Assembly (NCBI GenBank): GCA_965243635.1
Contig: OZ251574.1
Coordinates: 4,464,001-4,528,000 of the forward strand
Source of the DNA: Rs1 sp000416275
GTDB lineage: Bacteria > Pseudomonadota > Gammaproteobacteria > Pseudomonadales > Balneatricaceae
Direction: 5' to 3'
Length of the DNA: 64,000 bases
In this document: positions 55,330-63,948 of the stretch, piece after piece
How the letters are laid out: each line of letters starts with the position of its first letter
How positions within the stretch are numbered: position 1 is the first letter of the stretch
Made by a program: the position numbers and the translations under genes
Notes under the pieces: generated by a model
What the model saw: the letters and a program-made list of their open reading frames with translations, nothing else
Told to the model about the DNA's origin: nothing
Databases searched by the model: none

Positions 55330-55530
55330 GACCTCAGCATAACGTTGCGAGCGAAGGTAATACAAGGCAAAAACCGGCGAGATAGCGGAGTCAGTGTGCC
55401 CCTCACTTTGGGTACAGTGTGCCCCTGTTTATGGGTATTTCTGGTGTAAATGAGCATGTTGAGCCGGTTTTTAACGCAGTGTCACCGAGCGCAGTTATCT
55501 TACCCTCTGGGTAAGTTATGCAGAAGTCTC
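55328..55530. repeat. MITE-like element, GAGACCTCTGCATAACG family (203 bp)
   Basis: The left end GAGACCTCAGCATAAC and the right end GTTATGCAGAAGTCTC are inverted with two mismatches and match the perfect hairpin at 42347-42393. Inside lies a short direct repeat, gtgtgcccct, at about 55396 and 55417. The left end starts within the TGA stop of the CdsA-like gene, so the insertion may have set its present C-terminus. Confidence 0.7.
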
Positions 55531-56077
55531 ATTCTACTATGCTTAGGGAATCTCTGCATAACTCACACACCCCGGTGAATAACCAAGACCTAATATTCGC
55601 AACAGCGAGGCCCGCGCCTGCACAATCAAAAAAATCAACGCAATCGCTGATAAAAATCCAGCGAGACTACAATTTTTGTACTGTGATGCAATTAATTGTC
55701 TAGTTGCCAGTACTTTTACACCTCACCAGCCTCACCAAGAGGCCCTAAAATTAACAGTAGCCAACGATCATTATCAAGTTCTACTGTTGCCCAGAAAGTG
55801 AATTTTTAAAACTCGAGCGCGCGGTAACAAAACAACTTATTCCAACCTATAAAACTCTCCCAATGCACCATTGCGGTTAACTTCTAACGATTTTTCACTA
55901 GCTACTCACTATTTATTCACCCGATTAAAAAACTAGTTTAAGGGTCTTTATCGAAAAATAATCAACCATTATTGGCAGCGTATATTTTTTAATTTGTTCA
56001 TGATTCACTTAATATTGATTGACAAAAAGTCGTCGAAATGGAATCCTCGTCCAACTTGAAATTGAAGTGTGAGTTTA
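55531..56077. other. Gene-free stretch before the peptide-type ABC operon
   Basis: About 550 bases with no gene I can support. Near 55550, gggaatctctgcataactca followed by cacaccccgg resembles a mixture of the two hairpin families found at 42347 and 39217. The rest is AT-rich. Confidence 0.35.
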
Positions 56078-56124
56078 ATTATAGTGCAAAATTTTCCATT
56101 ATTAGGAAATTTTTAGACTATAAT
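56078..56124. promoter_or_regulatory. Long palindrome over the promoter of the ABC operon
   Basis: Two 20-base arms (from ATTATAGTGC... to ...TTTTCC, and from GGAAATTTTT to ...CTATAAT) are inverted with about three mismatches around a 7-base spacer. The right arm contains a perfect -10 box TATAAT (56119-56124), so a protein bound here would block the promoter. It lies 125 bases before the binding-protein gene. The XRE-cupin regulator at the end of the operon is the obvious candidate ligand, by inference. Confidence 0.55.
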
Positions 56125-56248
56125 TGAAGTCCCAGTAAAATTTCAAAAATCTCATAAGTTTGATTCAGACCGCTGAATTAAGTAAAAAAATAACAAATAT
56201 AGCAACTAATGGGGTGCAATTTATCAAAATTGTGCCCGTGGAGGGGAT

Positions 56249-57835
56249 ATGAAAAAAATCACCTGGATAACGGCCCTTGTACTTGGGGCGCAGTTAACAG
56301 CCAGTAGCGTTTACGCCAAAACACCAGCTAACACTTTAGTGATTGCCGATTCAATCGACGATGTCATTACACTTGATCCACAGGAAGTCAGTGAGGTTGG
56401 TGGAGTATTGACCACTAACCAAATTTACCAACCACTGGTCACTTACGATGTACAAAACCCCACTGATATTCAGGGCGTTTTGGCAAAAAGCTGGTCGGTA
56501 GCAGCCGATGGCACTACTTTCACTTTTAAGATGAATCAACAGGCTAAATTTGCCTCGGGCAATGATGTAACAGCCAAAGATGCAGAGTACTCTCTACATC
56601 GCCTAGTTAAAATGGGTTCACGTACCGCTTTTATCATTACCCAGTTTGGCTTTACTAAAGAAAATGTCGCCGATCGAATCAAGGCGATCGACAGCGAAAC
56701 TTTAGTGATCAAAATTGCAGAACCTTACGCTCCCAGCTTCTTGCTGTACTGCCTTTCAAGCTTTGCAGCGGGCATCATCGATTCCAAATTGGTGATGGAA
56801 CATGTCGTTGATAATGACTATGGTAATAAATGGCTCAAGTCAAAGAACTCTGCAGGTTCTGGACCATTCATGCTAAAAAAATGGAAGCCAAAAAAGAGCA
56901 TTAGCTTAGTCCGCAATGATAATTATTGGGGAGAAAAGCCACCAATGGAACGCATTGTATTGCGTCACGTTTCTGAGAGCGCTTCACAGCGACTACTCTT
57001 AGAAAAAGGCGATATCGACATTGCCAACAAGCTTGGACCCGATGACCACGAGGCGATGACAACCAACGACGACATCCAAAAAATCTCCGGTTTGTCAGGT
57101 ACTATCTATTACATGGGCTTAAATATGCGCAACGAGCATTTAGGCAAGCAAAAAGTGCGTCTAGCCATGAAGTACTTAATAGATTACCAAGGCATAGTCG
57201 ATACGATTTCTCGCGGCAGCATGGAGATCCACCAGACCATGATTCCACGCGGCTTCCTCGGCGGTACTGACTACACTCCCTACCAGCATAACTTAGAAAA
57301 AGCTAAAGCACTGTTAAAAGAAGCGGGCATAGAAAAGGAAATTGAGCTAAACATGGTTGTTTGGAACTCTGCGCCTTACACCGATTTCGCACAAGCTATT
57401 CAAGCGACTATGGCCAAAGCTGGCATCAAGCTTAACTTAGAAGTGGTCGATGGCAAGCAGTGGTTAACCCGTTACCGCAACAGCGATCTTGATATATGGT
57501 TGGGACTATGGGGTCCAGATTATCCAGACCCACACTCTAACGCTAAAGCTTTTGCAGTCAACAAAATCGATACTCCCGATGGATCAGAAGGTCTAGCCGA
57601 GCGCTTTGGCTGGATGGAAACAGGACTATCGAAAAGAACCATGGCCGCAGTTCGCGAGTTAGATACAGATAAACGTCAAAAAATGTACGAAGAAATTCAA
57701 GTTGAGCACTCTCTTAACTCTCCTTTCATTTACATGTTTCAAGAGTTGCGCGCAGTCGGAGCAAGATCTAATGTTAAAGGCTTAGTCCTTGGCACTACCT
57801 TTGCTGATGACCGCCTCTGGAAAATTAGTAAATAA
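56249..57835 (+). CDS. Peptide/amine-type ABC transporter binding protein (DppA/OppA family)
   Basis: A 528-residue periplasmic binding protein of family 5. A signal peptide ends near SSVYAK. Family marks include LDPQEVSEVGGVLTTNQIYQ, LAKSWSVAADGTTFTFKMNQ, SLVRNDNYWGEKPPMERIVL and WLGLWGPDYPDPHSNAKAFA. A GGAGGGG ribosome site precedes the ATG. It heads the operon SBP-permease-permease-ATPase-ATPase-GAF-XRE. The ligand may be a peptide or another small nitrogen compound. A strong hairpin follows the stop, which would keep the level of this mRNA above that of the permeases. Confidence 0.9.
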   Translation: MKKITWITALVLGAQLTASSVYAKTPANTLVIADSIDDVITLDPQEVSEVGGVLTTNQIYQPLVTYDVQNPTDIQGVLAKSWSVAADGTTFTFKMNQQAKFASGNDVTAKDAEYSLHRLVKMGSRTAFIITQFGFTKENVADRIKAIDSETLVIKIAEPYAPSFLLYCLSSFAAGIIDSKLVMEHVVDNDYGNKWLKSKNSAGSGPFMLKKWKPKKSISLVRNDNYWGEKPPMERIVLRHVSESASQRLLLEKGDIDIANKLGPDDHEAMTTNDDIQKISGLSGTIYYMGLNMRNEHLGKQKVRLAMKYLIDYQGIVDTISRGSMEIHQTMIPRGFLGGTDYTPYQHNLEKAKALLKEAGIEKEIELNMVVWNSAPYTDFAQAIQATMAKAGIKLNLEVVDGKQWLTRYRNSDLDIWLGLWGPDYPDPHSNAKAFAVNKIDTPDGSEGLAERFGWMETGLSKRTMAAVRELDTDKRQKMYEEIQVEHSLNSPFIYMFQELRAVGARSNVKGLVLGTTFADDRLWKISK

Positions 57836-57849
57836 GACTAAGGCTCTGG

Positions 57850-57884
57850 AAGGTCACCGAGAATAAACGATACTCGGTGACCTT
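57850..57884 (+). terminator. Hairpin after the binding-protein gene
   Basis: AAGGTCACCGAG and CTCGGTGACCTT are perfect 12-base arms around 11 bases, 15 bases after the stop. No T-run follows, so it may be a stabilising or partial terminator structure, as often found after binding-protein genes in ABC operons. Confidence 0.65.
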
Positions 57885-58045
57885 CTGTCGGGCTTGACCG
57901 AACCGCTTACAAAGATTCGCTTTAAGACAGATTTTCTGCTCTTTTACGACATGGCTCGCTATGTTAGCTAATGAGACACACCAGACAATACCGCTTTATA
58001 CCGATTTTTCGCAGCAGCTTTACCTCAAGTCCGACCATTTGTCAG
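57885..58045. repeat. Diverged MITE-like element, GGAGCCTGTCGGG family
   Basis: It starts ctgtcgggcttgaccgaacc and ends aagtccgaccatttgtcag. The interior matches the element at 52416-52582 in several blocks (tctgctcttttacgac against ttgctcttttgcggc; gatttttcgcagca against gttttttcgcggta). It lies within the ABC operon between the binding protein and the first permease. Bases 58046-58253 hold nothing else I can name. Confidence 0.6.
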
Positions 58046-58253
58046 CCTGCATTACAGGGCTGACGACGTCTAATCTCCACCGCAGTATTGTTTTATAAAA
58101 TCAATATTTATGCGAGTTCACCCGCAGTGGTTAGTTCGCAGTTCGCAGTTTAAAAATTTTCCATAGCCATTGTGTATGACCAGCTGACACTAGGTCTTTG
58201 CCCACTTGGAAGATTTAATATTTTAATTTGTCACTAATTTAAAGGTCATTCAG

Positions 58254-59282
58254 ATGGACGTAAGAAAATTCATCGATTGGATTAAACATACTTTGCTATG
58301 GTTGGGAACGGTGGGTATCACCCTACTCGGCTTGGCAACTATTACATTTTTTATCTCTCGAATTGTACCGATAGACCCCGTGTTATCGATTGTTGGAGAA
58401 AAGGCGCCACCTGAAGTTTACGACCGAGTTTTTCTTGAATTAGGTCTTGATCAACCCTTATATCAGCAGTTTTTTAACTATGTGCTGGGAATTTTACGGG
58501 GCGATTTCGGCACCTCTTTCGTCACCAACCGCCCGGTATTAGAAGATTTAATTAGCTTTTTTCCCGCTACTTTTGAGCTCGCCACACTCGGTTTAATCAT
58601 CGGCGTAATCACTGGCGTCAGCGCGGGTGTGGTCGCGGCGGTCTGGCATGATAAATGGCCTGATCACATCGTGCGTATCGTTGGCTTAATTGGCTACTCT
58701 ATTCCGATATTTTGGCTGGCGCTGATAGCACTGTTAATTTTTTATGCCAAATTGGATTGGGTGGGAGGTCCCGGCCAGTTAGATATAAGTTATGAAGATA
58801 TCGTCGAACCGGTTACCGGCATGATTCTTATCGACAGTCTGTTAGCGGGCGAAACCGAGGTATTTTATAATGCCCTGAGTCACATCGCACTGCCGTCTAT
58901 TTTACTCGGCTACTACAGCCTGGCCTATATCAGTCGAATGACTCGCTCGGTAATGCTAGAGCAACTCTCCCAAGAATACATTTTAACCGCGCGCGTTAAA
59001 GGGCTCAGCGAATGGCGGATTGTCATTTTCCACGCACTGCGCAATGCGGCGATCCCGCTAGTCACCATTATCGCGCTCTCCTACGGTGGTTTACTGGAGG
59101 GATCGGTCCTGATCGAGACGGTCTTTGCCTGGCCTGGGTTGGGTAACTATATAGCCTCCTCACTGTTATCAGCGGATATGAACGCGGTCATGGGCGGTAC
59201 GTTACTGGTCGGTGCAGTGTTTGTGATGCTCAATATGTTGACTGAGTTACTGTATAAAATATTAGATCCAAGGGCGGTATAG
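58254..59282 (+). CDS. Peptide-type ABC transporter permease (DppB family)
   Basis: A 342-residue inner-membrane permease with about six helices. The N-terminal PDP-loop QPLYQQFFNYVLGILRGDFG and the EAA-type motif EYILTARVKGLSEWRIVIFH, ALRNAAIPLVTIIALSYGGL are as in DppB/OppB. It is followed by the second permease after eight bases. It is a little longer than usual, due to an insert with VTGMILIDSLLAGETEVFYN. Confidence 0.93.
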   Translation: MDVRKFIDWIKHTLLWLGTVGITLLGLATITFFISRIVPIDPVLSIVGEKAPPEVYDRVFLELGLDQPLYQQFFNYVLGILRGDFGTSFVTNRPVLEDLISFFPATFELATLGLIIGVITGVSAGVVAAVWHDKWPDHIVRIVGLIGYSIPIFWLALIALLIFYAKLDWVGGPGQLDISYEDIVEPVTGMILIDSLLAGETEVFYNALSHIALPSILLGYYSLAYISRMTRSVMLEQLSQEYILTARVKGLSEWRIVIFHALRNAAIPLVTIIALSYGGLLEGSVLIETVFAWPGLGNYIASSLLSADMNAVMGGTLLVGAVFVMLNMLTELLYKILDPRAV

Positions 59283-59290
59283 GTAGCACT

Positions 59291-60187
59291 ATGAACAAAG
59301 CAAAAGAACTAGATACCCCACTACAGAGTTTAGGGCAAGCGCGTCGCGCTCAGCTGCTAAAATTCTGGCATCGTTTTAAACGCAATAAATTAGGGCTTCT
59401 CGGCTTAGGCATTAGTATAACCTTAGTCTTACTCGCGATCTTCGCACCGCTGCTCGCCACTCACGACCCTTATGAGCCGGCATTGTACGAGCGTCTAACC
59501 GCGCCCGGTGCAGAGTTTTGGCTGGGATCAGACGAATTGGGCCGCGATATTTACACCCGTATTTTATACGGCACCCGGCTGACGCTATTTATTGTCTTAC
59601 TGGTGATATTGACCTCGGCGCCAATCGGCCTATTAATTGGCGCCAGCTCTGGCTTCTTTGGCGGCTGGGTAGATAAAGTACTGATGCGCATCACCGACAT
59701 CTTTTTATCTATTCCTAAACTAATGCTGGCACTCGCCTTTGTTGCCGCACTGGGTCCTGGAATAGTCAATGCAGCGATTGCCATCACCTTGACTGCCTGG
59801 CCGCCATACGCGCGTTTGGCACGGGCAGAAACCTTGGCGATCCGCAAATCTGATTATATCAGCGCGATTCGACTCGCCGGCGCCAGCCGTTTTCGGATTA
59901 TTTTCAGGCATATTGTTCCGATGTGCATGTCCTCGGTTATTGTACGCATGACCTTTGATATGGCCGGCATCATTTTAATCGCCGCAGGCCTAGGTTTCAT
60001 CGGTCTGGGAGCTCAACCACCACTACCCGAGTGGGGAGCAATGATTTCCGTGGGCCGCAAATTTATCTTTGACCAATGGTGGGTTGCCGCAATGCCGGGC
60101 ATCGCAATCTTTGTGGTCAGCTTAGGTTTTAATTTACTAGGCGATGCATTACGTGACTTACTAGATCCGCATTTGAGGAACCGATAA
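59291..60187 (+). CDS. Peptide-type ABC transporter permease (DppC family)
   Basis: A 298-residue inner-membrane permease. Marks are the N-terminal FWHRFKRNKLGLLGLGISIT, the block FWLGSDELGRDIYTRILYGT and the EAA motif KSDYISAIRLAGASRFRIIF. Its stop overlaps the next start by one base (TAATG). It pairs with the DppB-type subunit. Confidence 0.94.
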   Translation: MNKAKELDTPLQSLGQARRAQLLKFWHRFKRNKLGLLGLGISITLVLLAIFAPLLATHDPYEPALYERLTAPGAEFWLGSDELGRDIYTRILYGTRLTLFIVLLVILTSAPIGLLIGASSGFFGGWVDKVLMRITDIFLSIPKLMLALAFVAALGPGIVNAAIAITLTAWPPYARLARAETLAIRKSDYISAIRLAGASRFRIIFRHIVPMCMSSVIVRMTFDMAGIILIAAGLGFIGLGAQPPLPEWGAMISVGRKFIFDQWWVAAMPGIAIFVVSLGFNLLGDALRDLLDPHLRNR

Positions 60188-61026
60188 TGAGTGATGTATT
60201 GGCAGAAATTTCCAACCTGCAGATCAGCTTTAAAGATGAAAATGGTGTGCTAAGACCGGCAGTGCGCAATTTGTCACTGACCTTGGGTCGAGAAAAACTC
60301 GGTATTGTCGGCGAATCTGGATCCGGCAAAAGCTTAACCGGTCGCGCCCTGGTCGGCGTATTACCTAGCGGCGCCCACGTCAGCGCCGACCGACTAGTGT
60401 TCGACGGTGTCGACCTACAAAAATGCTCCAGCAAAGAGCGTAGACACTTGCGCGGCAACCGTATGGGGATGATCCTACAAGATCCAAAATACTCGTTAAA
60501 TCCGATCATGCCGGTCGGTAAACAAATTATAGAGGCGCTGCGGGTCTCTAAAAAAATGTCTAAAGCCAAGGCCAGAGATGCGGTCTATCAGATTCTTGAG
60601 GCAGTGCAGATCCGCGATGTGCAAAGAGTGTTTAAGCTCTATCCACACGAGGTCTCCGGCGGTATGGCACAACGTATTATGATCGCTATGATGCTAGTGC
60701 GCGAACCCGATTTACTGATCGCGGACGAGCCTACCTCAGCGCTGGATGTAACAGTGCAACTGAGCGTCTTAGAAATACTAGAGACACTGGTAGAGAAGCG
60801 CAATATGGGCTTGATATTGATCAGTCACGACTTGGGATTAGTCAATCATTTTTGTGATCGAGTACTCGTCATGTACGCCGGCCGCGTAGTTGAAGAGCTA
60901 CAAGCCAACAAACTCTACGAGGCCAAACATCCCTATACACAAGGTTTACTGAACTGTATGCCGAGTATTAATGGATCACTGGGACCTCTGCCGGTACTAG
61001 ATCGAGATCCAAACTGGTTAAATTAA
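60187..61026 (+). CDS. Peptide-type ABC transporter ATPase (DppD family)
   Basis: A 279-residue ATPase with Walker A GESGSGKS, Q-loop MILQDPKYSLNPIM, signature VSGGMAQRIMIAMML, Walker B LLIADEPTSALD and switch His in LISHDLGL. It lacks most of the roughly 40-residue C-terminal extension (with Cys residues) found in E. coli DppD, which is common in shorter relatives. A palindromic repeat begins at its stop codon and separates it from the partner ATPase. Confidence 0.93.
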   Translation: MSDVLAEISNLQISFKDENGVLRPAVRNLSLTLGREKLGIVGESGSGKSLTGRALVGVLPSGAHVSADRLVFDGVDLQKCSSKERRHLRGNRMGMILQDPKYSLNPIMPVGKQIIEALRVSKKMSKAKARDAVYQILEAVQIRDVQRVFKLYPHEVSGGMAQRIMIAMMLVREPDLLIADEPTSALDVTVQLSVLEILETLVEKRNMGLILISHDLGLVNHFCDRVLVMYAGRVVEELQANKLYEAKHPYTQGLLNCMPSINGSLGPLPVLDRDPNWLN

Positions 61027-61099
61027 ACCTGAAGCAGTGACTTGACGACAGCACATAGCGCCAGCTCTGTATTCACTTTGCAGTCAAGGATTCAGCTTA
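61025..61099. repeat. TACCTGAATCAGTGACTTC family repeat (75 bp) inside the ABC operon
   Basis: aaacctgaagcagtgacttg at the left and cagtcaaggattcagctta at the right are the two ends of the family; ctctgtattcactttg inside matches the copy at 36905. This is the shortest whole member. It starts within the stop codon of the ATPase gene. Confidence 0.65.
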
Positions 61100-61109
61100 C
61101 AGAAAGAAT

Positions 61110-61139
61110 CCTCAATACAGTGCAAGCACTGTATTGAGG
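61110..61139. other. Perfect intercistronic hairpin
   Basis: CCTCAATACAGTG and CACTGTATTGAGG are perfect 13-base arms around CAAG. It lies 34 bases before the second ATPase gene. There is no T-run, so it may serve in mRNA processing or be part of the neighbouring repeat. Confidence 0.6.
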
Positions 61140-61173
61140 CCAATTAAGAACACGGCCGCAAGGCTGAGATCTA

Positions 61174-61923
61174 ATGAGTACCAAGATGATAAATATAAAA
61201 GACCTCTGCGTCTGGTTTGGCGAAGGCCAGCAGCGCACTCAAGTACTGAAAAATATAAACTTACAGATAGCTCGCGGTGAGAGCTTTGGCTTGGTCGGCG
61301 AATCAGGCTCGGGGAAATCGACCATATTGCGCACCGCAATGGGCCTAGTAGAAGATTACAGCGGTGAGATCAGTATCGACGGCATCAACACCCGTACCGG
61401 TGATTATAAGGCGTTGATTCGCTGTGCCCAAATGCTATTTCAAGACCCTTACGCCTCGCTCCACCCACGCTTTACCGTAGGTCAGGCAATCACCGAAGTG
61501 ATGAAGATCAATGCCATCGACAACCACCAACAAAAAATGGTCGACTTACTATTGTCGATTGGATTAACTGCGGAACATCAGTACCGATATCCTCACGAAT
61601 TATCGGGAGGCCAGCGACAGCGGGTAGCGTTAGCTCGATCACTGGCACTTGAGCCAGATGTATTATTACTCGATGAACCCACCTCGGCACTGGATGCGTC
61701 CATTCAGGCGGAGATGCTCAACTTATTAAACAAGCTTAAGCAATCACTGGGGTTAACCTATATAATCGTCAGCCACGATATTGCCGTGGTGTCTTATATG
61801 TGTGATCGTTTTGCCGTGATGTCACAAGGTAAAGTAGTTGAAATACTCAGCCGTGAGCAACTGCGCTCAGGTGACATTCAATGTGAATACACGCAAAAGT
61901 TGATCGCTGCTAGCGAATATTAA
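61174..61923 (+). CDS. Peptide-type ABC transporter ATPase (DppF family)
   Basis: A 249-residue ATPase with Walker A GESGSGKST, Q-loop MLFQDPYASLHPRF, signature LSGGQRQRVALARSL, Walker B LLLDEPTSALDAS and switch His in IVSHDIAV. It is shorter than E. coli DppF (334), mainly because the C-terminal peptide-transporter extension is absent. It is the second ATPase of the heterodimer and is followed by the GAF gene after 18 bases. Confidence 0.92.
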   Translation: MSTKMINIKDLCVWFGEGQQRTQVLKNINLQIARGESFGLVGESGSGKSTILRTAMGLVEDYSGEISIDGINTRTGDYKALIRCAQMLFQDPYASLHPRFTVGQAITEVMKINAIDNHQQKMVDLLLSIGLTAEHQYRYPHELSGGQRQRVALARSLALEPDVLLLDEPTSALDASIQAEMLNLLNKLKQSLGLTYIIVSHDIAVVSYMCDRFAVMSQGKVVEILSREQLRSGDIQCEYTQKLIAASEY

Positions 61924-61941
61924 AAACCACAAGGACAGTAC

Positions 61942-62478
61942 ATGCCTAATTTAGACCAGATAGCTAACAGCATTGATCAGCTGCTAAAACAGCAGCCCAA
62001 CAAGGTACAATTAGCTGAGTATCGAGATGTTTTCGGAAAAATAGCAGCGGCAGTCGATCAACTGATCGGCCATAAATTATTTACTTTGACCGTCATACAC
62101 CCCACTGAAGCTGAAGTAGTACGTCTCTACTCAAGCAAGGAAGGAGATTATGCGCTTGAGGACAGAAAGCCGATTTTAGACACTCCTTGGACCGAGCAAG
62201 TGATCGCCAAGATGCAACCCTTCAGCGCTTCTAATATAGATGAATTAAAACCGATCTTTCCCGATTATCAAAAAATTTCCGACATGGGATTGGGAGCGGC
62301 AATTAATCTACCAGTATGCTGGCAAGGAAAATGTATTGGCACCATGAATTTGCTCAACAAAGAGGGACTCTACCAGCAGCCTGAGCTAAAACAGATACTC
62401 AACTGCGCCCAGCTGGTCGCTCCGGTATTTGCCGCTTATCGGCAGCTAAACTGCGCAGAGCAAGCTAGTGGAGCCTAA
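61942..62478 (+). CDS. GAF-domain protein of the ABC operon
   Basis: A 178-residue soluble protein that is almost wholly one GAF domain (about 25-165: LFTLTVIHPTEAEVVRLYSS, DTPWTEQVIAKMQPFSASNI, MGLGAAINLPVCWQGKCIGT, MNLLNKEGLY). GAF domains bind small ligands such as nucleotides, heme or aromatic compounds. There is no output domain. It lies between the ATPase and the XRE-cupin gene with an AAGGA ribosome site, so it may sense the imported substrate or modulate the regulator; this is inference. Confidence 0.8.
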   Translation: MPNLDQIANSIDQLLKQQPNKVQLAEYRDVFGKIAAAVDQLIGHKLFTLTVIHPTEAEVVRLYSSKEGDYALEDRKPILDTPWTEQVIAKMQPFSASNIDELKPIFPDYQKISDMGLGAAINLPVCWQGKCIGTMNLLNKEGLYQQPELKQILNCAQLVAPVFAAYRQLNCAEQASGA

Positions 62479-62479
62479 C

Positions 62480-63073
62480 ATGCGTGACCACGAAAAGCTC
62501 AGCTTAGATGATGTACAACTGTCACAACAGCTGGGCGAGGCGCTGCGTAACCGGCGTAAAAAGTTGGGTAAAACCATAGTGCAGATTGCTGAAAAGACTC
62601 AGCTATCAGTGAGTTTTATCTCGCAGATTGAGCGGGGTCGCTCCACCCCCTCATTCGTCTCTTTTTTCAAGATAGCCAATGCGCTAGACAGCAGCATGGA
62701 CGAGCTGATCAAAATTCCGCATCAGCACAAAACCCTCACCCGTAAAAATGAGCGGCAAAAATTCAACTTGGGAGATCCCGATCGCAACTATGAAAATTTA
62801 GCGCCGGGCTTCACCAATGGTACTATTAATGCTTGCATCATCTACGGCCCCCCAGGCTACCGTTCTGAAAAATTCAGCCACGAGGGTGAAGAGTTCGTCT
62901 ACCAAATCAAAGGCCGAGTTACCCATATCATTGAAGATGAGGAATATCAAATAGGCCCTGGAGACACCTTACATTTTGATTCACGGCGCACCCATAGCTC
63001 AGTGATCGGCGATGAGGAAAGCATAGAGTTATGGGTCGGAACCATGCCAATCTTTGAAAATAAAGAAGAATGA
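62480..63073 (+). CDS. XRE-family regulator with C-terminal cupin
   Basis: A 197-residue regulator. The N-terminal helix-turn-helix covers LGEALRNRRKKLGKTIVQIA, EKTQLSVSFISQIERGRSTP; the cupin domain follows (GYRSEKFSHEGEEFVYQIKG, YQIGPGDTLHFDSRRTHSSV). This is the PuuR-like layout, in which the cupin binds the substrate or product. I choose the ATG at 62480, one base after the GAF stop with GGAG upstream; a GTG at 62468 would overlap. As last gene it probably controls its own operon, through the palindrome at 56078-56124. Confidence 0.9.
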   Translation: MRDHEKLSLDDVQLSQQLGEALRNRRKKLGKTIVQIAEKTQLSVSFISQIERGRSTPSFVSFFKIANALDSSMDELIKIPHQHKTLTRKNERQKFNLGDPDRNYENLAPGFTNGTINACIIYGPPGYRSEKFSHEGEEFVYQIKGRVTHIIEDEEYQIGPGDTLHFDSRRTHSSVIGDEESIELWVGTMPIFENKEE

Positions 63074-63200
63074 TTTTCAGTTATTCATAATCCAACAAGC
63101 CAAAAAATGATCGGTAATTTTAAATTAAGACTATTGATAATCATTAAAGTAAGCCCATGTTAGCGACCCGTTTAGCCTAATCTCGACGCACGATGCCTAT

Positions 63201-63866
63201 CTATACATCATCGGCTTGCTGCGCTTCTTTAGCCCATGCAGTTTTTAGACAATGGGTGATTTTTATATCTAACTTCCCCGCCAAGGCCATTAAACAATCT
63301 GCCTCTGCGCGCCTCCAAATCAAACCGCAATACTCATCCGAGCCCTGATCCCAATCAAGATAGCAATAACCTTGCAGATCTAACCAGTGCTGTAACTCCA
63401 AGATCAACATTTCGACGCTGCTATCATCTTTTACGCTCAGGCTAAAGTCAGCGGTTACATGATAAGCTTTTAGAATAGCAGCCGCCTGCGCTTCAACCTC
63501 GTCGACCGCTTGCCAATCTAGCCTAAAGTAGACATTGTTACTTGATTCACTGAATTCAATAAATCTATTGATCAGATCTATTTGAAAATTTTCAGCACTG
63601 CTTTCAGCGACGCCTCGCTTAAATTCAACTTGCTCTTTGAGGCTGTAATTACCGATGATGAGCTCAACAAATTTAGCTTTGTTTAATGTGTAATTAATAG
63701 CAGTTCGAGCATGAAGATACAGCGCGAGGCTAGCGACAAAAATTAATGCGGCAAAGGCTAAACAGAGTAGCGCTTTTACAATAAAATGATAATCTGATGA
63801 AAAAACAGCCTCTAATGCTTTGGCACTTATAATGAACAGGACGATTAATATAAGGTACTTTTTCAT
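63201..63866 (-). CDS. Membrane-anchored protein of unknown function
   Basis: A 221-residue protein with two hydrophobic helices at the N-terminus (about 4-20 and 29-50: ALLCLAFAALIFVASLALYL), then a soluble acidic domain of about 165 residues (FIEFSESSNNVYFRLDWQAV, EMLILELQHWLDLQGYCYLD, WDQGSDEYCGLIWRR). The tail KTAWAKEAQQADDV is charged. I do not recognise the family; the alpha/beta-looking soluble part with several Trp and Tyr residues does not show a known catalytic motif. It is convergent with the XRE gene and stands next to a copy of the 343-base repeat. Confidence 0.55.
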   Translation of the reverse strand: MKKYLILIVLFIISAKALEAVFSSDYHFIVKALLCLAFAALIFVASLALYLHARTAINYTLNKAKFVELIIGNYSLKEQVEFKRGVAESSAENFQIDLINRFIEFSESSNNVYFRLDWQAVDEVEAQAAAILKAYHVTADFSLSVKDDSSVEMLILELQHWLDLQGYCYLDWDQGSDEYCGLIWRRAEADCLMALAGKLDIKITHCLKTAWAKEAQQADDV

Positions 63867-63948
63867 AGGCCTGTTATAAACTTGGATAAGTGTAATAGAA
63901 AGTGTTTCAGCTCAATGATCAATGATTATGCACTCCTCTACAAACTGC

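Noticed and set aside
55518..55703. 61-codon reading frame
   Set aside because: It begins in the end of a repeat element and has no similarity to anything I know.
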